Source: Pseudomonadota bacterium
Lineage (GTDB): Bacteria > Pseudomonadota > Alphaproteobacteria > Rhizobiales > Beijerinckiaceae
NCBI GenBank assembly: GCA_021781815.1
Contig: JAJXWB010000003.1
Coordinates: 149,997 to 213,996 of the forward strand
Direction of reading: 5' to 3'
DNA length: 64,000 nt
Both the position numbers and the translations under genes were made by a program. Shown piece after piece: positions 24,507 through 31,821 of this stretch. The number at the start of each line of letters is the position of its first letter. Positions within the stretch are counted from its first letter, which is position 1. The notes beneath the pieces are model-generated. The model made no database searches. It was not told where the DNA came from and saw only the letters and a program-made list of their open reading frames with translations.

Positions 24507-25526
24507 TTAGAGGGCTGCGCCGTATGCCTTGATCTTGTCGTCGAGATCTTTCTTGATCGCGACCGCATCGGCGCCGGCCTTCTTCACGCTGTCGGCCCAT
24601 TCCTGTTCCAGCGGCTCGACGACCTTGCGCCAGGCGGCGGTCTGTGCGGAGTCGAGCTTGTAGACGTCGTGGCCTGCAAGCGTCTTCATTTTCTCGCGGC
24701 CGGCCGCCTCGAAGTCGGCCCACGGACCCGCAACTTTCTCGGCCCATTCGGTCGTGCAGTGATTGTCGATCACCTTCTTCTGCGCCGGCGACATCGAATC
24801 GTAGAGCGCCTTGTTCATCGAATAGGTGAACACGGTCGTGTAGAGAGGCACGTCCATGTGATATTTCGTGACCTTGTCGATTCCGAACAGGAACACCGAT
24901 CCCCAGGGGAAGGTAATGGCGTCAGCGACGCCGCGCTCCAGCGCATCGCGCGATTCCGGCGCCGAAGCCTGAACGTTGGCGCCGCCGAGCATCTTCACCA
25001 TCTGACCGATCGTCGATTGCGCAGGCCGGATCTTCATGCCCTTCAGATCGTCGGGCCACACGATCTTCTTGCTGCGCGAATGGAAAGAGCCGGGATCGTG
25101 GATGAAGCCGAAGCAGTAATGCGTATCCTTCATCTCGGTCTGCGCGTATTTCCGGTACCAAGCGTCGAAGGCCTGCGTGCCCTTGTGCCCGTCGGCAAAA
25201 ATGAACGGAACCTGGCCGAGCGAGACGATAGGGAAGCGGCCGGGTTGGTAGCCGGGGTTGACATAAGTGATGTCGGCGATGCCGTCGCGCGCCATGTCGT
25301 AATGGTCGAACGCCTTGCCGAGTTGCTCGGAGGGGAACAACGTCGCCTTGAGCGAGCCGCCGGATTCCTTCTCGATCGAATCCGCCCAGACTTTGGTCGC
25401 GGGCACGAGCGGATGCTGCGCAGGAACCCAGAACGAGATCTTGAGATTGATCTGCTTTTCCTGCGCCATCGCCGCGCCGGTGGCCATTGCCGCGCAAACG
25501 CCGAGCGCCGTCGCTACCTTCCGCAT
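24507..25526 (-). CDS. dctP: TRAP transporter substrate-binding protein (DctP)
   Basis: Periplasmic binding subunit of the TRAP carrier, 339 residues. The signal peptide at 1-21 ends GAAMA before QEKQINLKISFW. AGGGAGGATGG just upstream fixes the start at 25526. Family features: PSEQLGKAFDHYDMARDGIADITYVNPG, KIRPAQSTIGQMVKMLGG with the carboxylate-binding Arg, and ALERGVADAITFPWGS. The gene is first in dctPQM and is transcribed away from the FAH/hpaH/hpaR genes, with which it shares a control region. It probably imports the aromatic acid or intermediate those genes degrade. Confidence 0.88.
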   Translation of the reverse strand: MRKVATALGVCAAMATGAAMAQEKQINLKISFWVPAQHPLVPATKVWADSIEKESGGSLKATLFPSEQLGKAFDHYDMARDGIADITYVNPGYQPGRFPIVSLGQVPFIFADGHKGTQAFDAWYRKYAQTEMKDTHYCFGFIHDPGSFHSRSKKIVWPDDLKGMKIRPAQSTIGQMVKMLGGANVQASAPESRDALERGVADAITFPWGSVFLFGIDKVTKYHMDVPLYTTVFTYSMNKALYDSMSPAQKKVIDNHCTTEWAEKVAGPWADFEAAGREKMKTLAGHDVYKLDSAQTAAWRKVVEPLEQEWADSVKKAGADAVAIKKDLDDKIKAYGAAL

Positions 25527-25639
25527 TCCATCCTCCCTGTCACGATCGCGTCCGCATGTTCGGACCTTCCGACCGCCTCTCCTGCTCAGGCGTAAGCCTG
25601 CGCGAGTTTGGGCGCAAGAGCCAGCGTGGCGGGATACGA

Positions 25640-25651
25640 TTAACATGTTAA
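25640..25651. promoter_or_regulatory. Candidate HpaR operator 1 (perfect 12-base palindrome)
   Basis: TTAACATGTTAA, a perfect palindrome in the divergent region between dctP and the FAH-family gene. A related site lies 82 bases downstream. MarR-family HpaR proteins repress divergent promoters through such AT-rich palindromes, and an hpaR-type gene ends this cluster. Confidence 0.5.
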
Positions 25652-25721
25652 ATTAAAGTCCACCAGACGTCGCGCGGACGCTTCCCGCCCCACCGCGCAT
25701 TTGACCGGCCGGCGCCAATAT

Positions 25722-25733
25722 TTTACATGTTAT
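25722..25733. promoter_or_regulatory. Candidate HpaR operator 2 (imperfect)
   Basis: TTTACATGTTAT matches the upstream palindrome in 10 of 12 positions and lies 4-15 bases ahead of the FAH-family start codon, where a bound repressor would block initiation. Inferred from similarity and position. Confidence 0.4.
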
Positions 25734-25736
25734 CCA

Positions 25737-26630
25737 ATGCTGCTGCATCCCGACACGTCACCAAAACCGAAGCTTGCGACGTACCGACGGGCTGACGGGT
25801 CGGTCGCCTACGGGCTCATCTGCGACGACGGGGTGGTCGATCTGTCGAGCAGGTTCGGCGCGCGGTGGCCAGGTTTGCGCGAGGCGATCGCCGACGACGG
25901 GCTGGCGAAACTCGCCGACGCGGGCGCAGGCCGTCCCGCTGATTGTCCGCTGTCCAGCGTCCATTTGCAGCCGCCGATCCCCGCGCCGGAAAAGATCATC
26001 TGCATCGGCGTGAACTATCCGGATCGCAACGAGGAATACCAGGACGGGCAGGCCGCGCCGAAATTTCCGTCCATGTTCGTGCGGTTCGCCCGGTCCTTCG
26101 TCGGCCATGGCGCGCCGCTGGTGCGTCCGCACGCATCCTTGCGCCTCGACTACGAGGGCGAAATCGTGATCGTCGTCGGCAAGGGCGGGCGCCACATAGC
26201 AGACCGCGACGCGCTCAATCATATCGCGGCGCTGAGCCTGTGCAACGAGGGCACGATCCGCGACTGGGTGCGGCATGCCAAGTTCAACGTGACCCAAGGC
26301 AAGAACTTCGACGCCTCCGGATCGCTCGGGCCTTGGCTCGTACCCTTTGAAGACGAGAGCCAGATCGCCGACATCCGCCTGACAACCAGAGTGAATGGCG
26401 AATTGCGGCAGGACGACAGGACGAGCCGCATGATCTTCGGGTTTCGCTACCTGATTTCCTATATCTCGACCTTTACGACGCTTGTTCCGGGCGATCTGAT
26501 CGTCACTGGCACGCCGACAGGCGCGGGCGCGCGACTTGATCCACCCAAATTTCTCGTGCCCGGCGACGTGGTAGAAGTGTCCGCAGAAGGGATCGGCGCG
26601 CTGACCAATGGCGTCGTCGACGAGGCGTGA
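25737..26630 (+). CDS. Fumarylacetoacetate hydrolase-family protein (HpaG-like)
   Basis: A 297-residue member of the FAH superfamily, which cleaves or isomerises 2-oxo/2-hydroxy dioic acids in aromatic meta-cleavage pathways. Metal and substrate motifs are visible: IICIGVNYPDRNEEY, the acidic ligands in LRLDYEGEIVIVVGKGGRHI, GKNFDASGSLGPWLV and VTGTPTGAGARLDPPKFL. The ATG at 25737 is preferred to a TTG twelve codons earlier. Next to a HpaH-type hydratase (4-base gap) and a HpaR-type regulator it most likely acts as the decarboxylase/isomerase of the homoprotocatechuate route. FAH proteins are hard to assign, and an acylpyruvate or ureidoglycolate role cannot be excluded. Confidence 0.82.
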   Translation: MLLHPDTSPKPKLATYRRADGSVAYGLICDDGVVDLSSRFGARWPGLREAIADDGLAKLADAGAGRPADCPLSSVHLQPPIPAPEKIICIGVNYPDRNEEYQDGQAAPKFPSMFVRFARSFVGHGAPLVRPHASLRLDYEGEIVIVVGKGGRHIADRDALNHIAALSLCNEGTIRDWVRHAKFNVTQGKNFDASGSLGPWLVPFEDESQIADIRLTTRVNGELRQDDRTSRMIFGFRYLISYISTFTTLVPGDLIVTGTPTGAGARLDPPKFLVPGDVVEVSAEGIGALTNGVVDEA

Positions 26631-26634
26631 CGAG

Positions 26635-27438
26635 ATGATGAGTCCCGAAGATATCGCCGGCGCCGCGCGCCGCCTCGACGGCGCTGCGCACACGCGCAAA
26701 CAGATCCGCATGCTGTCGCTGGAGCATCCGGGCATGGATATCGATGATGCTTATGCCGTCCAGAAGGCCTGGATCGACCTCAAACTGGCGACCGGGCGCA
26801 CGATCCGCGGGTACAAGATCGGCCTTACCTCCCGGGCGATGCAATCGGCGCTCGGAATCGACACGCCCGATTCCGGTGTCTTGCTCGACGACATGTTCTT
26901 TGCCGACGGCGGCGTGATTCCGACCAATCGTTTCATCGGCCTGCGCATCGAAGCCGAGCTCGCCTTCGTGCTGAAGGCGCCGCTGGAGGGGCCTGATTGC
27001 AACCTGTTCGACGTGTTAAACGCGACGGATTTCGTCACGCCAGCGCTCGAGATCCTCGACACGCGCATCCTTCGCGTCGATCCCGAGACGAAAAGGACCC
27101 GCACGATCGTCGACACCATCGCCGACAACGCCGCCAATTGCGGCGTCGTCGTTGGCGGCCGACCGATCCGGCCGGACGCCGCCGACCTGCGCTGGATCGG
27201 CGCGATCGTATCGAAGAACGGCGCTGTCGAGGAAACCGGGCTCGCCGCCGGCGTCCTCAATCATCCTGCCAACGGAATCGCCTGGCTTGCGAATCGAATC
27301 GCAAGGCGCGGCGGCGCGCTGAAGGCGGGCGACGTCGTGCTCGCCGGCTCCTTCATCCGGCCGATCGAGGCGGGTTCAGGCGACACCTTCACCGCCGATT
27401 ATGGCGCCTTTGGCTCCGTGAGTTGTCATTTCGCATGA
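26635..27438 (+). CDS. hpaH: 2-oxohepta-4-ene-1,7-dioate hydratase (HpaH-type)
   Basis: Hydratase of the 2-keto-4-pentenoate hydratase family, 267 residues, the usual HpaH size. It adds water to the oxo-heptenedioate made in homoprotocatechuate meta-cleavage. Motifs: IRGYKIGLTSRAMQ, the metal ligands Glu-x-Glu in LRIEAELAFVL, TPALEILDTRI and a C-terminal GSFIRPIEAGSGDTFTADYG. The start follows the preceding stop by four bases and its own stop overlaps hpaR by ATGA, so the three genes are one unit. The aldolase (hpaI) and ring-cleavage genes are not in the window. Confidence 0.83.
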   Translation: MMSPEDIAGAARRLDGAAHTRKQIRMLSLEHPGMDIDDAYAVQKAWIDLKLATGRTIRGYKIGLTSRAMQSALGIDTPDSGVLLDDMFFADGGVIPTNRFIGLRIEAELAFVLKAPLEGPDCNLFDVLNATDFVTPALEILDTRILRVDPETKRTRTIVDTIADNAANCGVVVGGRPIRPDAADLRWIGAIVSKNGAVEETGLAAGVLNHPANGIAWLANRIARRGGALKAGDVVLAGSFIRPIEAGSGDTFTADYGAFGSVSCHFA

Positions 27439-27929
27439 GCGATCCAGCCCCCAGACCAGCCGCGCCGGTGCGCATCCGCCATTTTACACGGTCGTTGCCG
27501 ATGTCGCTCCTGCGTGCGCGCGAATCGGTGATGCGGCATTTCCGGCCCGCGCTCCGGCGCAACGGCATGACCGAGCAGCAATGGCGGGTGCTGCGCGCGC
27601 TGATGACGCGGCCAGGTATGGAGGTGTCCGAACTTGCAGAGGCCACGTTCCTGCTCGGGCCGAGCCTGTCGCGCATCCTGCGCGATCTCGATTCGCTCGG
27701 CTTGATCACGCGTCGTCTCGACGATGCGGACCAACGCCGCAGCATCATCGCGCTGTCGCCACGAGGCGAATCGCTGATCGAGCAGATTTCGCCGGAATCC
27801 GAGACGATCTATGCCGAGATCACGCGGCGGTTCGGCGCGCAGAGGCTTGCGGAGCTGCAAGCCATGCTCCGCGAACTCGAGACATTGCTGACGGAGGGGC
27901 CGCCGATCGAGGGGACTGGCGAGGAATAA
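27435..27929 (+). CDS. hpaR: MarR-family regulator (HpaR/HpcR-type)
   Basis: A 164-residue MarR protein, likely repressor of homoprotocatechuate-type catabolism released by the aromatic acid. The segment LLRARESVMRHFRPALRRNGMTEQQWRVLRAL parallels E. coli HpaR closely. The recognition helix region is LLGPSLSRILRDLDSLGLI and the wing RRLDDADQRRSIIALSPRGE. It is coupled to hpaH by a four-base overlap. Two TTAACATGTTAA-like sites ahead of the unit are its probable operators, giving autoregulation and joint control of dctPQM. Confidence 0.85.
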   Translation: MSDPAPRPAAPVRIRHFTRSLPMSLLRARESVMRHFRPALRRNGMTEQQWRVLRALMTRPGMEVSELAEATFLLGPSLSRILRDLDSLGLITRRLDDADQRRSIIALSPRGESLIEQISPESETIYAEITRRFGAQRLAELQAMLRELETLLTEGPPIEGTGEE

Positions 27930-27938
27930 GTCGTTCCG

Positions 27939-29264
27939 TCACGCCGCCGATTCGACGACGCGGGCGAAATCCGTCGCCTTTCCGCGAAGGCGCGCCGCGA
28001 AGGCGTCGAGTTCCTGAGCCAGGCGCATCACGGAATCGACGCTGTCGCCAACGTCGCCGACCGCCTTGTCGACCGCGCTGACGTGATCGGACATGGACCG
28101 CGTTCCCTCTGCCGCCGAGCGCGTCGAACGGACGATCTCCTGAGTCGACGCGCCCTGCTCGTGCACCGCCGATGCAATGATCGCCGAAATCCGTTCGACC
28201 GCGGTGATCTTGTCGCGAATCGCCTCGATTGCATCCACCGATTGGTCGGTCGCCGCCTGCATTTCAGAAATCTGGGCGGCGATGTCCTGCGTGGCCTTGG
28301 CGGTGCGTGTCGCGAGCGTCTTCACTTCCTGCGCGACGACGGCGAACCCGCGACCGGCCTCGCCGGCGCGCGCGGCCTCGATTGTCGCGTTGAGCGCAAG
28401 CAGGTTGGTTTGCGCGGCAATACGCGAGATCAGCTCCACAACGTCGCCGACCCGCGCTGCGGCGGCCGACAGGCGGGAAATGCCCGCGTTGGATTTCTCG
28501 GTCTGGGCGACGGCTTCACGCACGACTCCGGTGGAATCCACGACCTGCCGGCTGATTTCCTCGATCGCGTCCAGCAATTGCTCGGCCGCTCCAGCCACGG
28601 ATGACACGTTCTGGGCCGCCTCGGTGGCGGCCGCCTTGGCCGAATCAGATCCGTCGTTGGCGTGTCGCACTGCCGCAGTCATGGTCTGGGTATCTTCCGA
28701 GAGCTGCCGCGTCATCGCGCCAAGCCCCTCCATGAGGTTGGTCATATCGCCGAGATACTGGTCGACGCCCGCGCGCACGGCCGCGTCCCGCACGAGTCGC
28801 GCCTCCCGATCGTCGCGCGCCTTGATCTCTTCCATGAGAGAGGCGTTGCGGCGGACGCCCGCTCGTAGAGCGAGCAGACTGCGCGCTATCGCTCCGATCT
28901 CGTCTTCCCGCGCTTCCGATGAAATCTCGACATCGGTATTGCCATTGGCAAGCTCGTCCATCTGCTGCGCGATCTGCGAGAGCGGGCGCGCGACCGTCGC
29001 GTGGATCACCGGGATCATGATTGCGAGAATGATGAAGCAGATCAGCGCGACGCCGATGAGCAGCGAGAACTGGAAATGCTCGGTGGCAGCAACGAAGAGG
29101 GCGAGCGCCTCCGACTGGGCCTGGGGTGGCGCTCCTGCGACCTGCTGCGCAATGTCGGTCAGATCGCCCGCGCGCATATAGGCGTAGAAACCGAAGACGG
29201 CGATCGCCAGAAAGAAGATCGCCTGACGAAAAACCAGGCTGGCGCCGATCGAAACCTTTGGCAT
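27939..29264 (-). CDS. Methyl-accepting chemotaxis protein
   Basis: Chemoreceptor of 441 residues with membrane helices at about 13-30 and 65-88, a short periplasmic loop of only about 35 residues, a HAMP segment (about 88-142; [20 protein letters not shown]) and a methyl-accepting signalling domain. The hairpin tip that contacts CheA/CheW is [20 protein letters not shown], which is intact. The tiny periplasmic part has no recognisable ligand domain, so it may sense membrane state or cytoplasmic signals. The gene converges on hpaR with nine bases between stops; a role in attraction to aromatics is possible but unsupported. Confidence 0.88.
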   Translation of the reverse strand: MPKVSIGASLVFRQAIFFLAIAVFGFYAYMRAGDLTDIAQQVAGAPPQAQSEALALFVAATEHFQFSLLIGVALICFIILAIMIPVIHATVARPLSQIAQQMDELANGNTDVEISSEAREDEIGAIARSLLALRAGVRRNASLMEEIKARDDREARLVRDAAVRAGVDQYLGDMTNLMEGLGAMTRQLSEDTQTMTAAVRHANDGSDSAKAAATEAAQNVSSVAGAAEQLLDAIEEISRQVVDSTGVVREAVAQTEKSNAGISRLSAAAARVGDVVELISRIAAQTNLLALNATIEAARAGEAGRGFAVVAQEVKTLATRTAKATQDIAAQISEMQAATDQSVDAIEAIRDKITAVERISAIIASAVHEQGASTQEIVRSTRSAAEGTRSMSDHVSAVDKAVGDVGDSVDSVMRLAQELDAFAARLRGKATDFARVVESAA

Positions 29265-29406
29265 AACGCATCCCTAGCTTGCGGATTTTCACTATAACGC
29301 CGCTCTGTTTGCGAAAAGTTAACGCTATTAGCGCGGCGCGCCCGGGGTTGTGCCGGGAGCAGCATCGGATAAAGCTGAAGCGACACATGAATCGCGAGGA
29401 TTTCCA

Positions 29407-30351
29407 ATGGCAGGACTGAGTGTCGCCGTTCAGATGGACCCGATCGAACGCATCAGGATCGCTGGCGATTCGACCTTTGCCCTCCTGCTGGAAGCGCAGC
29501 GACGCGGGCACAGGATCGTCTATTACACGCCCGACCGTCTCACCCAGAAGGGGGCGCGCGCGATTGCGACCGTGCAGGATCTGGACGTGCAGGACATCGT
29601 CGGCGATCATTTTCGGCTTGGCGCAGCGCGTTCGATCGATCTCTCGGAATGCGATGTCGTGCTGCTGCGGCAGGATCCGCCATTCGATCTGGCTTACATT
29701 TCGACCACGCACATTCTGGAACGCATCCATCCGCGCACACTGGTGGTCAACGACCCCGGTCAGGTCCGGAATGCGCCGGAAAAGCTGTTCGTCATGAATT
29801 TCGAGGAGTTCATGCCGCCGACCGTCATCACCCGCGACCGCGCAGCGATCGAGGCGTTCCGCGAGGAACATGGCGAGATCGTGATGAAGCCGCTGTATGG
29901 CGCCGGAGGCGCCGGCGTGTTCAAGGTCGCCCAGGTCGATCCGAATTTTGGGTCGCTGTTCGACATGTTCAGCGCCATGTTCCGGGAGCCCTGGGTTTGC
30001 CAGCGGTTTCTGCCCCAGGTCGCCAAGGGCGACAAACGCATCATCCTTGTCGACGGGGAGCCGTTGGGCGCGGTCAACCGAGTGCCGGCCGCCAATGACA
30101 TCCGGTCGAACATGGTGCGCGGCGGCGCGGCGGCGGCGACCGAGCTTACTCCCCGCGAACGTGAAATTTGCGCCAGACTGGGGCCGGAATTGAGGAAGCG
30201 GGGCCTGATCTTCGTCGGAATCGACGTCATTGACGGCCACCTGACCGAAATCAACGTCACCTCGCCGACCGGCCTGCGCGCCATCGAGCGCCTCGGCGGT
30301 CCCAATCTCGCGGTGGCTATCTGGGATGCGATCGAGCGCAAACGGCGCTAA
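29407..30351 (+). CDS. gshB: Glutathione synthetase
   Basis: Joins gamma-glutamylcysteine and glycine with ATP. The 314-residue length is standard. Motifs: [24 protein letters not shown] at the N-terminus, [20 protein letters not shown], the ATP-grasp segments [14 protein letters not shown] and [22 protein letters not shown]. The start at 29407 follows GAGGA by six bases; an upstream in-frame ATG lacks a site. The gene is transcribed alone, divergent from the chemoreceptor. The family usually has VMKPLDGMGG; here the loop reads LYGAGG, a minor variant. Confidence 0.92.
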   Translation: MAGLSVAVQMDPIERIRIAGDSTFALLLEAQRRGHRIVYYTPDRLTQKGARAIATVQDLDVQDIVGDHFRLGAARSIDLSECDVVLLRQDPPFDLAYISTTHILERIHPRTLVVNDPGQVRNAPEKLFVMNFEEFMPPTVITRDRAAIEAFREEHGEIVMKPLYGAGGAGVFKVAQVDPNFGSLFDMFSAMFREPWVCQRFLPQVAKGDKRIILVDGEPLGAVNRVPAANDIRSNMVRGGAAAATELTPREREICARLGPELRKRGLIFVGIDVIDGHLTEINVTSPTGLRAIERLGGPNLAVAIWDAIERKRR

Positions 30352-30353
30352 CA

Positions 30354-30494
30354 CTACTTTGGCATTTTGGGTTCACTGAAACGAACCCGCGCAGCGGGAT
30401 CGCGCGAACGCAACGTCGCCGACGCGTGCGACGGGAAAGCGTCGGCGCACTGGTCGAACTTGACTTCCAGAACTCCGGAATTTTGCGCGGACAT
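30354..30494 (-). CDS. Possible small protein, 46 residues
   Basis: An ATG at 30494 with AAGGAG six bases ahead opens a frame of 46 codons, beginning MSAQNSGVLEVKFDQCADAF and ending RFSEPKMPK three bases beyond the stop of the convergent gshB. The residues are mixed, with no membrane helix. No family is recognised. The ribosome site is the main support. A stem-loop GGGTTC/GAACCC (30369-30388) lies inside the frame. Confidence 0.35.
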   Translation of the reverse strand: MSAQNSGVLEVKFDQCADAFPSHASATLRSRDPAARVRFSEPKMPK

Positions 30495-30578
30495 GCCTAC
30501 TCCTTGCGCGCGTAAAACAATGCCGCCGCAGGAGCGCCGGCGGCAGATCGATGATCTGATGGCAGAAGGGGAAGGCGG

Positions 30579-30800
30579 TTATTCCGCAGCGACCCGATAG
30601 GCGCCCTCGCCGGCCGCCTCATCCGCGACATCATCTGCGTCCGACTTTTCGTCCGACGGTTCGGCCGATTCGACATCTTCGTTGCCGAGTTCGTCGGCTC
30701 GCCTCAGCCACGCCGCGAACCTTTCCCCGTCCGGAGCAAACAGCGCCGTAGCATGCACGAAGCGACCTTCCTTGAAGGCTCGACAAGCGCCCCGCGCGTG
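30579..30800 (-). pseudogene. Decayed coding fragment with acidic tail
   Basis: On the minus strand an open stretch without a start codon reads ACRAFKEGRFVHATALFAPD, then GERFAAWLRRADELG and an acidic tail ending GEGAYRVAAE. A stop in the same frame lies just upstream. The amino acid pattern looks like real protein, but the 5' part is lost or shifted. No family is recognised. Nothing further is seen from 30800 to the kdpE stop at 31129. Confidence 0.35.
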
Positions 30801-31128
30801 CCTTCAGCTTCTGCCTCGGCAGGACCGACGTATTGGTGCAAGAGCGCCCCAGCGCCGGCGCGAAAGACATGCCAGAAACTCGTCCGTTGTCATATTCGGC
30901 AGAAACTCGTCCGCGGCGATCGCCGCGCTGGCGATACATGCGACTGTACCGCTGTCCGCCCGATTCTGCCGCGCCGAGAAAGCGTCGATCAACGCCGCGC
31001 GCCGCGACGCGGAGTGTATGCGCCCCCAGCGTCCGGGAAGAGTTTTGCCCTGCAGTCGACAGCTTACAATCGGAAGAAATGCGCCAGTTTCAGACGCAAC
31101 GATTTGATCCGAGAGCGGACGTGGGGCC

Positions 31129-31821
31129 TCACTTGCCATTCTCGACGATGCGATAGCCCACGCCGGGTTCGGTCAAAATGATTGTCGGAGCACTTGCATC
31201 GCGCTCGATCTTTGCCCGCAACTGGCCAATGAAGACACGCAGGTATTGTGTGTCGTCCGCGTGAGCCGGCCCCCAGACCTCATTCAGTATCTGGCGATGC
31301 GTGACCACGCGACCTGTATGACGGACCAGGGCGATCAGCAGGTCGTATTCCTTTGGCGTAACCTTCACCGAAACGCCATCACGCGACACGAGGCGGCGCT
31401 CGGTATCGATGATCAAGCCGTCAATATCGAATTTGTTCGTACGCGGCGCACCAGGCGCGGCGTGACGCAACGCTGTGCGCAGGCGCGCCATGAATTCGCC
31501 GATCCCGAAAGGCTTCTCGACATAATCGTCGGCGCCGAGATCGAGCGCGGCGATCTTCTCCGTTTCGCGATCACGCGCCGACAGGACGACGACCGGAATC
31601 CGCGAGAAGGCGCGGATGTCCCGCAGTACATCCTTGCCATCGCGGTCAGGCAGTCCGAGATCGAGCACGACTGCGTCCGGCGCCTTGCTCACGATGGCCC
31701 TGAGCGCCTCGGCCGCAGTTTCCGCCGAAATCGGTTCGTAGCCCGCGGCGGTGAGCGCGAACCTGAGAAAGCGCTGGATCTCCGGCTCGTCGTCCACGAC
31801 GAGGACACGTCGTCCGTTCAT
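31129..31821 (-). CDS. kdpE: Response regulator of potassium uptake
   Basis: OmpR-type activator of the kdp operon, 230 residues. Receiver domain (1-120): phospho-acceptor Asp in AVVLDLGLPD, acidic pair VVDDEPE, switch Thr/Ser region VVVLSARD and KPF. Winged-helix domain (about 130-228): KVTPKEYDLLIALVRHTGRV and TEPGVGYRI. The start at 31821 overlaps the kdpD stop by ATGA. Sensor and regulator thus sit at the 3' end of the transporter operon, the common order. Confidence 0.93.
   Translation of the reverse strand: MNGRRVLVVDDEPEIQRFLRFALTAAGYEPISAETAAEALRAIVSKAPDAVVLDLGLPDRDGKDVLRDIRAFSRIPVVVLSARDRETEKIAALDLGADDYVEKPFGIGEFMARLRTALRHAAPGAPRTNKFDIDGLIIDTERRLVSRDGVSVKVTPKEYDLLIALVRHTGRVVTHRQILNEVWGPAHADDTQYLRVFIGQLRAKIERDASAPTIILTEPGVGYRIVENGK

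Noticed and set aside
30369..30388. Terminator stem-loop GGGTTC/GAACCC after gshB
   Set aside because: No T-run follows on the plus strand and the loop lies within a possible small coding frame.
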